Position numbers and translations under genes: made by a program. The notes below the pieces were generated by a model. It was not told the DNA's origin. It did not search any database and was given only the letters and a program-made list of their open reading frames with translations. Shown here piece after piece: positions 48,101-60,640 of a DNA stretch of 64,000 bases; position 1 is the first letter of the stretch, and each line of letters opens with the position of its first letter. Origin of the DNA: Gordionus sp. m RMFG-2023 (Eukaryota > Nematomorpha > Gordioida > Chordodea > Parachordodidae). Location of the stretch: contig NC_088776.1 of the NCBI RefSeq assembly GCF_954871325.1, forward strand, positions 35,574,508-35,638,507, read 5' to 3'.

Positions 48101-50939
48101 TGGATACCTAAAACTATACTCTATAAAGGTGCCTTATAAAAAATCTTAAGAATATAATGATTTTTTTTAAATTTATTTTTTGTAAAAGTGAAAATTTTGT
48201 TCAACAAGCCCCAATAGCGGGGTGAGGCAAACCACTTTAAGGGGCTTCCTAAACCATTGGTTTTTTAGGCCATAATAAATTGAAATGCATTTTTATTTAT
48301 TAATAATGATATGTATAGAATAATTTTATTGTTTTTTTGTTCAAAATATCATAATACTTATAAATTAAAGCTAATTATATATAAAAATTGAAACTTAATT
48401 TTGACTAATTTAATAAACATTTTTGACATAAAAAAATATGAATTTTAAGGATAAATTAAGATTTTTTAGCATAAATCCTAAATACCAATCATAAACAACC
48501 ATGAAATTGCCTTTTCAAGATTTTGAAATTTTTTTCATTACTAACTGCCATAATTGACGTGTATGGTTTAGCAAAACCCGCTAGCTCTAAATTGACAAAT
48601 CATGATTGAAATAATATCTAGATTTGATAAATACTCATAAAACTTACCCAAATTATAGAAGAATGTTTAAACTTTGTAATAAAATTTAATTTACATTTAA
48701 ATGATTATATATTTTAATAAAAATTAAAATTCTGTCATGTAAAAATCTTTTGAAAATTTCATCAAAATTTTATTTCTTAAATAAAATTTTTAGTAATAAA
48801 TTATTTCAAAATATATTTTGTCCATAGATGTATACTAATGAAAACTATATTAGGATAAAATTTTAACCTTCTGGTGTATTTAATTTTAAAATGAGATTAA
48901 GTGGTTTGCCAAGCCCCGGGGTTTACCTAACCCCAGTCTCCCCTACTAGTAACTTACACATTATTTTATAATTATAAAATCATGAGGCTCTAACCGGTTC
49001 AAAGGCATTTTAGCAGTTCGGTTCAGGTTAGACTAGAAATTTTTTAGCGGTTTATGTTCGATAAAAATACCGGTTTTTAATGGTTTAATAGTTCGGTTCA
49101 GGTTCGGTTTGGATCCTTGATATTTACTATATAAAAATTACCCAATAGCCTAAAAGAATGTTAAAAATATATTTAAAAAATGTATAAAATATCCTCTAAT
49201 CCCCTAGAAATTATAAGCTAAATTGGATTTATTAATAGATACCAAGAAGCTAGAAAGATCTTAGGCGCAGTAATTCAACACATTTGCTTCAAAGAATTTT
49301 TACCTATACTGATTGGTCAAAATAACCTGGAAAAATATAGTCTCGAACTTAAAGACACTGGGTATTTTATTGGGTATAATTCAGAAACAGATGCATCGGT
49401 TGATCATGGGTTCGTTACGGCAGCGTTCAGATTTGGGCACAGCTTGATAAAGTTTATATTTTAAAGAGAATTCTACAGTTTATTATAAAATATTTAGCAA
49501 AGACATGTTTAGAATTAGTAGTCGAAATGGTCGCATGCCTACCCTGAGTCTAAAAAACGATTTTTTTCAACCACAACATGTTTATAGGGATATTGTACCC
49601 GATGGAATGGATCCACTTTTGAGAGGAATTTTCCATCAGCATGCTCAGAATATGGACAATCATGTAGTTGAGGATGTCCGTAATCATCTCTTTAAACTTC
49701 CTCATGAAAGATTTGGTTAATAGCTATTAAAAAAAAATTTTTTTGGAATTTAAAAAAATTGATACTGAAAATATAATTTTTTTGTTCCCTACATTATTTT
49801 ACTTAACCTAATTAGCATAAAACGATTTCTAGCCGCCACCCTTTGTAATAGTATAACAAATAAATGCATTTCTTAGAATTCAGAAACCGATAACACCTAA
49901 ACTAATCATCCATACCTTTATTACTTCGGGATATTATTAATGTTTCACCATTTTAAAAGGTATGGATTTGATGGCGTTGAATATAATGCGAGCCAGAGAA
50001 CAAGGAGTCCCTGGTTACAATGATTGGAGAGAGTACTGTGGTTTGACAAGGTACAGAAATTGGGGTGACATGCAGAACCACGTAATTCCTTCAGCTATTG
50101 AGGGAATGAGGGCAGCATATAAGTATGAGAAAGAGAAAAATAAAAATTAAAAATATAATTATACATTTTTTTAGTCCTAAACAATATTTATTTTAAAAAG
50201 AGAAAATTTGTCTTAATTAAATTCAAAAAAATTAGTCCGAATAGTATTCAGGACTCAAATTATACAATATATGAGTTATTTGCTATACTCTAATTTTTAA
50301 ACCTATTTTTTATTCAAATATTATAAATAATTTTTGAAATCTATATAGAAACGTTGATGATGTGGATATATTTGTCGGGGGAATTTCAGAAATAATCCTT
50401 CGAGAAAGTAACAGAAAAGAGAGCGATGGCATTTTGGGCCCTACATTTTCTTGTATGATCGGAAGCCAATTCAAAAATTTTAGGTTCGGCGATAGATATT
50501 GGTATGAAAACGATAATTCCAGGCTCATTCGCCATGCATTTACGCCAAGTATAATTTATTTTTATAAAATCCATACATACTAATATATACTTCTTTTTTT
50601 AAAAAAATAAGGTCAATTGCAAGAAATACGTAAAGTCAGGTTAAGTAGGGTGATTTGCGATAATTCGGATTCAATCGTTTCTATCACAAGAAACGTCTTC
50701 ATTCAACCTAGTTTCGAGTAAAAATGTGATAATGTAACTATCTCTATTTGAATTTTGTCAAATATACCCATATAAATTATTTTTTTTAAAGTATTTATAT
50801 TAAATCAATTTGGGGATATTAATCTCATTTTTTTTATCTACTAATTTTAATAAAAACAAAATTTTAAATTATATATAGAAATCCTATCAGCTTTTGTAGA
50901 GATGTAAAAGGAATCGATTTTAGGCATTGGCGGGAATAA
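45169..50939 (+). CDS. animal haem peroxidase, secreted, 14 exons
   Basis: The exons fit at 45169-45484, 45638-45737, 45982-46220, 46333-46503, 46551-46715, 46762-46863, 46920-47042, 47241-47361, 49239-49451, 49498-49715, 49960-50122, 50349-50548, 50612-50717 and 50879-50939. They total 2298 bases (765 aa plus stop), in frame, with GT-AG introns. A hydrophobic stretch at residues 17-35 suggests a signal peptide. The order matches the myeloperoxidase/peroxinectin superfamily: YREIDGFCNN, then FGQLMDHE (Asp265 and distal His266), SYIDASPIYGS, GDTRANE (catalytic Arg409, haem-linking Glu412), VREHNRIA, YQEARKILGAVIQH, AAFRFGHSLI (proximal His513), MDLMALNIMRARE, YNDWREYCGL and LGPTFSCMI. Spacing between the key residues matches myeloperoxidase. 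It should oxidise substrates with hydrogen peroxide outside the cell. Intron 8 is swollen by a hAT insertion. Subfamily (chorion, peroxinectin or Pxt-like) is not resolved. Confidence 0.93.
47393..49119 (-). mobile_element. hAT derivative in peroxidase intron 8, TSD ATATTTAC
   Basis: The ends TAGAGATCCAAACCG and, inverted, CAAGGATCCAAACCG are flanked by a perfect 8-bp duplication ATATTTAC (47385-47392 and 49120-49127). It is the same family as 2193-3005 in opposite orientation. The transposase tail is recognisable on the minus strand near 47640-47790 (inverse of CTACCCAAGTGTGGAAAGAT). Without the element at 48016-48943 it would be about 800 bp, the same size as the other copy. Confidence 0.88.
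48016..48943. mobile_element. 928-bp TIR element nested in the intronic hAT
   Basis: The inverted ends are (T/G)GGGAGACTGGGGTTAG. TA lies on each side. The flanking sequence joined together (TTTGCAGTA...CTAGTAAC) corresponds to an uninterrupted stretch of the hAT copy at about 2355-2375, read inverted, apart from about 3 bp. A second internal pair GGTTTGCC / GGCAAACC lies inside. No coding frame is seen; the superfamily is not identified. Confidence 0.75.
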
Positions 50940-52945
50940 TTAACAATCCTATATACTTTGAAAATTGCTCCGAATAAAATGTATTAACATTTTAATTTTC
51001 CCACATGGCAACAAAATAACCTAAGATATAATAAATTGTAAATAAATCAAATGTATAGTTTAGTGGCAATATTTTATTATTTATATTGATATTATTTTAC
51101 TTTACAAAATAATTTTTTATATATAAATTACAATAATTAAATTTAAGTAAAGATTATTATTAGATAATTAATATCCGAAAAACCCCCTGAACCAATGCCC
51201 AGAAGCCTACTTTGAGGCTACTCCCCGTGACCAATGAAGCAGTAAATAATGTAGATCATAGTCAAATTAAATTTCACAAAATATAAATCATAACAGCACA
51301 GTTGATTGTATCAAGTTAAATATAAAAATGCAATTTGTAGAAAAAATGAGGATATATTATATATTGTTTAATGTACATTTTTTATTAAAAAATGAGAAAA
51401 AATGCTACACGCTCGGGATTGATTATCGCCAACCAATGATTATTTGTTTTTCTTATAATAATTATAATTATGATGCCTAGAAAAATTAAGATTTTGTTGA
51501 ATGTAGGTTATATAGTGACTCAATCTATTTGAATAATATTTATAAATCGTATCTGGAAATTTTTATATTAACCTTGGTTTGCTATAGTATAATGGCTGAA
51601 AAAACATTGCAGTCAAAGACCATAAAATTAGTTTTAATAGGATAAGTTTCAAGGAGATTTGCCTCCAACATATCATATGACATATAGATGCTATTGATAA
51701 CTAAATCTAAAGAAACGTAGAAGTAATCTTTTTTGATCGATTTTGTCTGGAGCCAACAATGATAAATTTTATGTTATAACATAAATATTTATTCTTGAAT
51801 ACCTTGTTTTTATATATGATCCATTTATCAAACCTTATTTTTTTCTTGGATATGTTGCCGCCAATTTAGCAGAAATGTTTACTTTTGCGTAATATTGCAT
51901 GAAATAAATAAAATAACAAGGAATAATTTTTTTTAGTATTTATAATTCTAACCGATTTTATATTAAATTAAATTAAATTTAAGATTGGGAAAAGGGGGTA
52001 GAGGGGCAGAGTTAAGCCGTCCTTTAGATTCTTTATAGGAATGTATCTTAGATATAGATGCATGCATCTTATTAAAAGCATCAATATAAGATAGTTGTAT
52101 TTTTGCTAAATAAGAGTAATCTCTGATGCAAGCTACTTTGTTAAAAAAATTTTATCTGATCATTATTTATTTTATGACTTTATTTCGATCAGAATAAAAA
52201 CTTAAATGCCCAGAATTCTTTTTCATAGTTCCTCAGAAATAAAAAATAAGTACAAAATTTTTACTGAATTTTACAGATATTTTCTTAAAATCGAAGACGA
52301 TTTTCTGAGCGTTTCATATATTTCCCCGAAAGATTCATTTTTCAAATCCGAGAGTTTCAGTTTCATACCTGAGCAAATAAAAAATTTTTCTGAGCAGTTA
52401 AATTTTTCATCTGAGCATTCAATATTTTTTATGAGCATTAGGGCGGTGTCCTGTTCGACTTAATTTTGATATTTAATGCTGTTTATCCTAGTCTAAATAG
52501 CTTTTGAACTAGGGCACTTTATTTTTGATTTGTTTTAAGTTATTTTTTAGTTTTGTTTTTTTAAAGTTATTTTGTATCTTTTACTTTTTAGACTATTTAG
52601 TTGATATATCGAAACAAAACACGACATAATTATTTATTCTGAGCTTTTAAGGATTTTTTTGAGCATTTTATTTTTAATTCTGAGCGATTAAATAGAATCC
52701 TTTGTTTAATTAGAATATAAAGATAAAATTAGACTTTATATAATTTATTTCCAAAGAACATGAATATATAATTAGAGAAGTATAATATTCTTTATATTTA
52801 ATACAAATATTAATTAAAGCTCATTTAATTCATGTTTATGTGATAAATATAGTATTGAATTGATATATATAATTGCAAGGAATGGATATAACATTAAATA
52901 ATTTTATGGTATATAATTGCAAATCTCCCATAATGCCTATAAAGC
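50940..52945. other. intergenic, no recognised gene
   Basis: AT-rich DNA without a family match. The 85-codon frame at 52206-52463 owes much of its length to a repeated word (see the CTGAGC entry) and is not supported as a gene. No polyadenylation signal could be singled out for the peroxidase gene among the many AATAAA-like words. Confidence 0.45.
52300..52690. repeat. dispersed CTGAGC / TGAGCA motif cluster
   Basis: The word (C)TGAGC occurs about eight times in 390 bp (near 52307, 52371, 52391, 52412, 52433, 52640, 52662 and 52682), often followed by a short AT-rich spacer and TTAA. In the frame at 52206-52463 this gives a repeated Ser-Glu pattern. It looks like the remains of a degenerate tandem repeat. 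Confidence 0.4.
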
Positions 52946-53456
52946 AGGGAACTAAATCAAACCTGAACTTAACTGTTAAACCGGTATTAACTATTATTAT
53001 TCACCGAACTTGAACAGTTAATTGTCACTCAAACTTGAACCTAGCCTCTAATAAAGTATATAAGTTTGGAGCCATTTAATATTCTAATAAAAGATGCTTA
53101 ATAATCAGTTTTGCATAGTTTTCGATATTTCATACTGCTATTTGAATCATATACAAATTTTTGAAAATATGAAGTTTATTCTTTCTCTTTACAGAGATAA
53201 TTTTACAGAAGAGAATCTTTAAAATATTCTAATTTTATGCGGTTCAATATTTTAGTTTAAAGAATAATAAAAATTTCTTTAAAATATGCTTTCCTTTACA
53301 TATTTCTATTGCTTATATGAAAAATGTTTCAACCGTTTCTTAAAGGTCCGAAACGATATTTAATATTTTTCAACAAGCCGAAACGGAACTATAAATCATA
53401 ATTTTTATCTGAAACCAAAACGGACCAATATTTATTACGGTTCAGATCCTTGCTAA
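52946..53456. mobile_element. short non-autonomous hAT remnant
   Basis: GGGAACTAAATCAAACCTGA and AACTTAACTGTTAAACCGG at the left and ACGGTTCAGATCCTTGC at the right are weak versions of the GGATCCAAACCGAACCTGAA ends seen at 2193 and 47393. The interior has no recognisable transposase. The target duplication is not clear. Confidence 0.5.
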
Positions 53457-53613
53457 GTCGATGAACAGGTCAAAATAATTTATTCACCGGTGGTTCACAA
53501 ACAAATAATCTATTCCTCACCCAACTGCACACTCAACACTAAGAAGGGCGAGAGTTACAAATCAAGCAAAAGATATTCATAGAAGAAATACGATATTTAT
53601 ATGAGTAGTTTTA

Positions 53614-54250
53614 ACTAGAGGTAAGCGCGGGCCTAATTTTTTATTCACGACCCGACCGCTCACGGTGGAAATAAAAAAGTTCACGTCCATTCACGCTTAC
53701 CACTAAAAAATCTTCGACCCGACCCGCCCGCTCACGAAAGGCAATATTTTGATTCACGCCAGAAAATTCACGGTGTTAAAATTTTCAAAACTATTGCCTA
53801 ATTTTACACTTTTTTGAATTTATTCTATTTATTTCTCTAATTTCATAATCCATTTTAATAACAAAAAATAAATACAATCTATAAATCAAAATTTTTATTT
53901 AGGAAAAGAAGAATATGCCCATCTATTTATATTTCAATTTTTCCGCCTTTCCACTAATAAGAGATTGCCAACAGAAAATAACCTTTCACACTAGAAGCCG
54001 AACTTGCCGCGACTGACAAAATTTTACTCGCTAATTTTCTCAAAAAAGGAAATGAATATTTCTGCTTCCAAAACTTCAAAATATTGTCTTGTTATTTGTC
54101 TTATAAGCGATGAATCTTTTAAGTTCATCCTCACAGCTTTCATCGGTAGATATTGATGCTTCATCAGCAGGATCATCTAGAAATTCTCTAAATTTTTCAT
54201 TTAAAATATATGGTCCTTTATGAGTGTAGAATGAATTAGGAAGGTATAAA
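53614..54250 (-). pseudogene. hAT remnant with transposase tail
   Basis: The left part has GC-rich subterminal words (CGACCCGACCGCTCACG, GACCCGACCCGCCCGCTCAC). On the minus strand around 54010-53945 the translation reads near CERLFSVGNLLLVERRKN, the core of a hAT dimerisation region. An acidic stretch further upstream (about 54190-54110) is also typical. Only fragments remain and the right end is not defined. Confidence 0.55.
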
Positions 54251-54324
54251 TGATAGTTGGCATTGACTTATGCTCTCATCGAATTTTATATCATTTCGCA
54301 TTTTTAAGGTTGTTTTATATATAT

Positions 54325-54582
54325 CAGAGACCTGCAGGCCCGGCCCTAAGCCCGGGCCGTATTTTAATTTTTTTTAAATTTACCCGGGCCGGGCCTGAAA
54401 ATTTTTAAAAAAAAAATATCCCGTCTGGGCCGAGCCGTATATTTTAAAAATTTAAAATCGCCGTTATTAGCTGTAAAAATCAAAAATAAATAATACATAT
54501 TTTATAAAAATCCGGGCCGGGCCTGAAAATTTTTTATAAAAAATAATCCGGGCCGTACAAATGGTACCTCTGCAGGTCTCTG
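54325..54582. mobile_element. 258-bp hAT MITE, GC-rich, TSD ATATATAT
   Basis: The perfect inverted ends are CAGAGACCTGCAG...CTGCAGGTCTCTG, with an 8-bp ATATATAT on both sides (54317-54324 and 54583-54590). The CAGAG start and 8-bp duplication are standard for hAT. Subterminal copies of CCCGGGCCGGGCCTGAAAAT make it far more GC-rich than its surroundings. No coding capacity. Confidence 0.85.
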
Positions 54583-54649
54583 ATATATATCATCCTTTTC
54601 TTTTTCTATTAAAAACAAGATTTTTGAAATTCGGATTCAGAATTAAGCG

Positions 54650-55265
54650 TATCAGGTCAATTCAGCAAAACTTTTATCGCGAAACACTTTTTCGCGAAAC
54701 TTTTATCGTGAATGTTGTTTATCACGAAGGAATTTTATAGCGAAGGTAATATAGCGAAACCAATTCCGCGAATTTTTTTCCGCGTAACATTTATAGCGAA
54801 GACAATATCGCGAACTTATTATCGCGAATTTATTTCCACGAAACCTTAACCGCGAATACTTTATAGCGAATACATTTTAGCGAAACTTTGATCGCGAACT
54901 CGTTATAGCGAATTTATTTCCGCGAAACCTTAACCGCGAATACTTTATAGCGAATACATTTTAGCGAAACTTTTATCGCGAACTCTTTATAGCGAATTTA
55001 TTTTCGCGAAACTTTAACCGCGAATACTATAGCGAATACATTTTGGCGAAACTTTGATCGCGAACTCATTATCGCGAATTTATTTCCGCGAAACCTAAAC
55101 CGCGAATACTTTAGAGCGAATACATTTTAGCGAAACTTTGATCGCGAACTCGTTATAGCGAAACTTTAATCGCGAACCATTTATAGCGAATTTTCTACCG
55201 TGAATGTATTTGCGCGAAATTATTATAGCGAAGCATGACCGCGAAAATTGTGAATTCATTTTAAG
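54650..55265. repeat. CGCGAA/AGCGAA minisatellite
   Basis: The word (T/A/C)CGCGAA or AGCGAA recurs about every 16-17 bp for some 600 bp, separated by AT-rich spacers. Groups of five build a higher-order unit of about 82 bp containing GCGAATTTATTTCCGCGAAA, CCGCGAATACTTTATAGCGA and TTTTAGCGAAACTTTGATCG. The minus-strand frame at 55289-55095 is only this repeat translated. Confidence 0.85.
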
Positions 55266-57639
55266 TGAAATTGATATATTCAATATCAATTTACCAACCG
55301 AAGTTTCTTAAATCATAAACGCAAATGTTTTAAGAATATTTTATTACGTATTGTTTATTTAATAAGCATGTAACCTCTATCTGATGTGATAGAAAATATA
55401 TTAGTCTTCCTGGTCTCACTCACTCATGGTTGTAAGTATGGAGCGGACATTTTGGGTTAAGTTTTTAGCAGAATAAGTTAACCCCCCCCCCCAACATAAA
55501 ATTTAAAAGTGTGCTTTATGTCATTTAAAGTAATACTTTATTTCTAATCTAGATAAAAAAAATATACTGAAAGCTAAGAATTTTTTATTGATTTTCTCAG
55601 ATTATTTTAATTAAAGAAAATTTTACTGATAATTAATGCCTCCTAATTACAATTTTGAGATAATGCACATCGATATAACTTTGATATAATAGTAACTAAT
55701 TCATTTGAATATTATGACCTTTCCTTTTTATTCTATTCGCATTTTAATAAATAGAAATAACTGCAAAGTTATGATTAATCAAAAAAAAAATTCAAAATAT
55801 TCTAGATTACATAAATTTTTAATATTTATGAAGAATAAATTATGGAAATAAATCATTAGATCTTCAATTATTTTAGTTTTTTATTTTTGCTGATTTCACA
55901 AGTCAAACTAAACAATATAAAAAAAAAATTAAAAAACGTAAAATAGTTTTCATCATTTTTTAAAATAATACCAGTTCAATATAGCGTATTTGTGAAAACA
56001 TCGCTAAACGCTTCTACTCAATTTGTAAGCACTTTTACTCATTTTTTCTAATAAAATGGAATTAAAAAAATCAGGATTTTTTGAAAATAAATAGAAAATC
56101 CAAATCAAGAAAATAAAGATATTCCAATATCGGGAAATCAGGGCAAAATGGGTTAAGTGTTTATTTATTTACTTTTACATATTTTACCACGACAAGGGTG
56201 GGGGGGGGGGGGGGGGTTGTTAAAAACATTTTCTAAATTTTGAGAGGAGTATATAAATGAAGGATAATAAAAAATAATTATAAAAAGTGGCTATATTTTA
56301 ATTATATTAAATAGGTGTCTTATTCAATTTTCTCATTTTGTAAATTGCAAAAATGTTTAGGCCCGGCCATACCTCCCATATTCTAAGAGTGAGGTGGGAT
56401 TTTTAATGACTAAAGGATAAAAAGCGGGAAAGCGCCACAACTGCAATCCTTTTATATATAAATATTGGTGAATAATTTTTTTCAAATTATAATTTACAAA
56501 TTTAAATTTGAATATAAAGTCAAAATATATAAAAATTAGATCCAAATCTACAGATTTATCGGAAGGAATTTATTTTATTTAAAAGTTTATTATATATGAA
56601 ATAAATTTTAACTCTTCGCAATTCATGTCAAAATTCTGCTTTACCATTAATTCGGCCTCTAATAAATCAAATGAGACCGAAGAAAAATTTTTTCGCCTAA
56701 TCATATTCATTAAACTCATTTCTGAGCCAGCATTTGCATGTAGAATTAAAAATAAATTTTTAGATATTTTTTAGGCTTATATTTACATTTTTATTTAATT
56801 TTTTCTAAATATTCTAACTTGATCGTATCATTCAAAATCAAAGGTTTAAGCTATTTATATCTATTATTACCATAATAGTTTGATAATTCTGAGTAACTTC
56901 TTTATATGCTTCAACTTGTGTATCAGAACAGAGGAATAGACAAGATTTATTTTAATATCAGCGCCGTTAAATTTGGCGGCTGAATAGTTCTACGAGCTAA
57001 TTGTAAATTATATCATTATTTCTTGTTTTATTTGTACCAATTGAGTATTTAAACGAGTATAGTAGCTCGTAAAAGGAAAACTATTAGTAACAAAATTTTG
57101 GCAAATCTAAGATTTAAGCAACGGAAATAATTTATTCAGAAAATTTTATCGATGTTCCGTATTAATTATAATTTAATTCGTTTAATAGAAAGTATAAAGA
57201 AAAAGTTTATTAGCAAAATAAGAAAAATTGCCTAATTTGGCATTATTGATAGAATGGAAAATAGCTGGTTTGCGCTAATATTTATTAATTCTTCAGTCAT
57301 TTTTTTCACACACAAAAAGGTAATCGTACTATAAGAGAAATAAAATCTATATCTCCCATTAAAGCGTAAAACCAACCAAATTTCTGGAAGCATTTAATCT
57401 GGAACTTAAATCAATAATTGAAATTTATTACATTGATTCTTCAATTCATTTGGTAGATAGTTTTTCGACAAAATAAGATAAAATTGCCACGATTGGCAAC
57501 ATGCGAAAAAAACAAAAATTTTTGGGTGAGCTCATACCATAGAAATGCCAGATTAGTACTTACTATTCCATCAATCAGTTTTTCTAGTCAATAAACAAAA
57601 ACTAGTTTTAATAAGAGAAATAGACAATAGCAACCTTTA
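55266..57639. other. intergenic, homopolymer runs, no gene recognised
   Basis: An 11-base C run near 55482 and a 17-base G run near 56200 lie about 710 bp apart in opposite orientation, next to GTTAA and TTGTTAA, so they may mark the ends of a small inverted-repeat element. The minus-strand frame at 56545-56357 has no family match. Confidence 0.4.
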
Positions 57640-57647
57640 AGTATGAA

Positions 57648-60640
57648 CAGGGTTGCCATGTCTCTCCCCATCAGCGGGACTCCCGCAATTTTTTAGTTTA
57701 CACGCAAATATCTTTCTCCCGCAAAACTACCGCAATTGGAAATCTCCCGCAAAAATCTACCGCAATTTAATTTCTCCGCGATTTTTTTAAAAAAGTATTT
57801 TAAACGTTTTTAATATGTAAATAATAATTTTGAGACATTAATTGATTATTTTTATATTTTTAAATTAAATTTTAAATATTTATTCGAAAAACATGTCTAG
57901 TTTGTAAATTTCTTTCTATCCTGTTTTATTTTTATCCAATAATAAATCAACATTATTTCATTAATATTAGTCAGTACAGGGGAGTATATCAACATCGATT
58001 GCAATACAAAAATATTCTCAAAATGAAACTATATTTGCGGAAATCGTATACATCTATTATGTAGTTCAACATTCACAGAGCTCTATATATATCATTACAA
58101 TGTGGGTAGAATCTTTTTCTCATGATATTTAACGACTCCAATATAAGTGTAAACCTTACTTGTGGCAATAAAAATGAGCAAGGCTATCACAATGTTTTGG
58201 TACCTGAATCCTAGAGGTCAATTCTAGACGATTTGAAAGATGGGCATCTATATGCAATTCTAACAAATGTATCTAATAAGGGAAATATTAAAACATTTCC
58301 CTCGATCCTTTGCAATTTCAACAAGAATAAGAACATTTCAATAAAACTGTTAAAAAAATTTCCTCAAATAGTGAAAAATCCACGATGTAGCTAGCCACAT
58401 AAGGGTAAATATAGCTGATTCAAGGTTATCAATGATTTGTATGCCAGCTTTCTGCGCTGATAATGCCTCTGTAAATTTTGGCAAAAACTAAAATTAGCGA
58501 ATTGAGGCAGCACAAATGAATTATTACCAATTGGCTGTATATGCCATATATACTACAGAGTTCTTGCAAGAAGGCAATGAATGTACTGTCTGTGGATGTC
58601 GAAATAATTGTGATGAAATATTTTAACGAATTTAGTTCAACTAAAAGAGTTAATGAATTAAAAGAGTTGGTGAAGTGGTCTGACTTGGAATGATGTGAGT
58701 TGTTGCGATATATACCTATCAGGTGGTTGTCATTAATACCTGCCATCGATAGAATTTTAAAATTTTACAATTAAAAAAATACTTCTTAAATAAAGATTTT
58801 AAAGGCTGTCCTAAAATTTGAAAAAAATTTTCTAATATGAAATGGCAGAAGTATATTTGGGATTCTTTTCACATGTAGGAAATCTACTGCATGCAGTTAA
58901 TATTCAGTTGCAATCAGAAAATTCTTTATTAAAAATGATTCACAAAATTATGCTACAGCTCTGTTCATCTCTATAGTTAAAAATTGAAAATAAATTTTAT
59001 GGCGCTATTGCTAAAAATATTATATTAAAATGTTCAAATAATACTCTAATTTACATATTTAAATAAAGCAGATATTTTTATTAAGACAATTTTAGAATAT
59101 TTACAATCAAAATTTGATTTTAATAACTCTATTTACAATTGTATAAATATTATGACCTTGGAACAGAAACTATCAATTAAGGTTTTTATAATTTAATAAA
59201 TATATTAAAGATACCGAAAGACATTGATGTCTTGTTTGAAAAGATTTTAATTCTCTCTACTTTTTATGATTCGCCAAAACTTTCCTTACCTCATTCTAAT
59301 GCCTCATCCGAGCGCATTTATAGCCTGAAGAGGACTGCCTGGAAAAAAGGAGAGAAATCGGATTTAACAACATTAGAGAACGAGCTAATGGTTAAATAAA
59401 GTATAATATGTCATGCCAAGAATTTTATAATCTCAATAACGACGGTAAACATTTAGTTCTATTATTTAAATCTCAAATAAAATATAATTATGTTTTAGCA
59501 AGGGCGCCATAAAATTTATTGTCAATTTTTAACTGTAAAGATGGACACATCTGCAGCATAATTTTGTGAATCTTTGTTAAGATTCTTCTGATTGCAACTG
59601 CACATTCTACATGTGAAATCATTACTAAATATACCTCTGCCATTCATTATAAGAAATATTTTTTAAAGGTTTATAAAATTTTAAAATTCTATCGATGGCC
59701 GGTATTAGGAACATATCGCAACCAACATTGTGTAGACTCGCTTCTGTAAATACTCTCTTTTTTTTCCAAATTCACTGAGGCATTATCAGATCAGAAAGCT
59801 GACATGCAATTTATTGATCATCTCGAATCTGATATTATATGGTTAGCTATGTCTTTGAATTTTTCACTATTCGAGGGGAAAAAATTTAATAGTTTTATTG
59901 AAATGACCTTAATTTTGTTGAAATAGCGGAAGATCAAGGGAAATCCCTTTAGATGCATCTGTTAGAATTGCGTATATATGCCCATCTTTCAAATCGTCAA
60001 AAATTGACCTCCTGGATTTAGGTCTTAAAACATTAATGATAGCCTTGCTCATTTGTTCTACAAGTATAATTTTCATTTATATTAGAGTCGTTAAATATTA
60101 TGGTAAAAAGATTCTACCAACATTGGGATGATAAGTATCTCTGTGAATGTTGTACTACAAGATAAGTACAATTGCCGCAACTGTAGTTGTATCTGTATTA
60201 TATCTTATTTTGGAGTACCTTATTATGTATTTAAACGTGATACTTGATAATTAAGCGCCTATCCCTATAATGTTATACACACACGGTAGATTTCCAATTG
60301 CGGTGAGGGACATTCGCTTAAAATATATTTTTAATTGTAAAATTAAAATCGTTTTTTATATTTAAAAAAGATCGTTGGTTTTTTTTATAAATTAATATAA
60401 TTTTATAAATTAATATAATTTTATAAATCAAGATTTTATTGTATTTTGAAAAATAGTAACCGACTTTGTATTTATATAACTAATTATAAAAAATAATAGG
60501 CGGATAATTAAATCAATTCAAAATCCCGGCAGAAGGCCGCCCGCAAAAAAATTTTTTTTAGCAATTTTTATATTTTTACCGCAATTTTTATGTTTCTCCC
60601 ACATCTCCCTCAATTTGAAAATTTTGACCTGGCAACCCTG
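57648..60640 (+). mobile_element. 3-kb foldback hAT element, TSD AGTATGAA
   Basis: CAGGGTTGCCATG at the left and CCTGGCAACCCTG at the right are flanked by a perfect 8-bp duplication AGTATGAA (57640-57647 and 60641-60648). Subterminal CTCCCGCAA/ACCGCAATT words occur at both ends. Much of the left part (about 57690-58990) recurs inverted at about 59490-60480, for example TCTATCGATGGC near 59690 against GCCATCGATAGA near 58742, so the arms are long inverted repeats around a unique middle of about 500 bp. The transposase frame is broken. Confidence 0.85.
58200..59399 (+). pseudogene. hAT transposase remnant inside the foldback element
   Basis: Pieces in plus-strand order are AFCADNASVNFGKN near 58450 (the DNA/RNase-H-like Asp region), VKYFNEFSSTKRVNELKELV near 58610, a RWLSL-like IRWLSLIPAIDRILKF near 58715, and the dimerisation tail LPHSNASSERIYSLKRTAWK with LENELMVK ending at 59399. 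Several stops and shifts lie between them, so no full protein is made. The pattern resembles ZBED/SCAND3-type hAT proteins. Confidence 0.65.

Noticed and set aside
58429-58746. Minus-strand frame of 105 codons
   Set aside because: The plus strand at the same place encodes recognisable hAT transposase pieces (ADNASVNFGKN, RWLSL-like), so the minus frame is a shadow.
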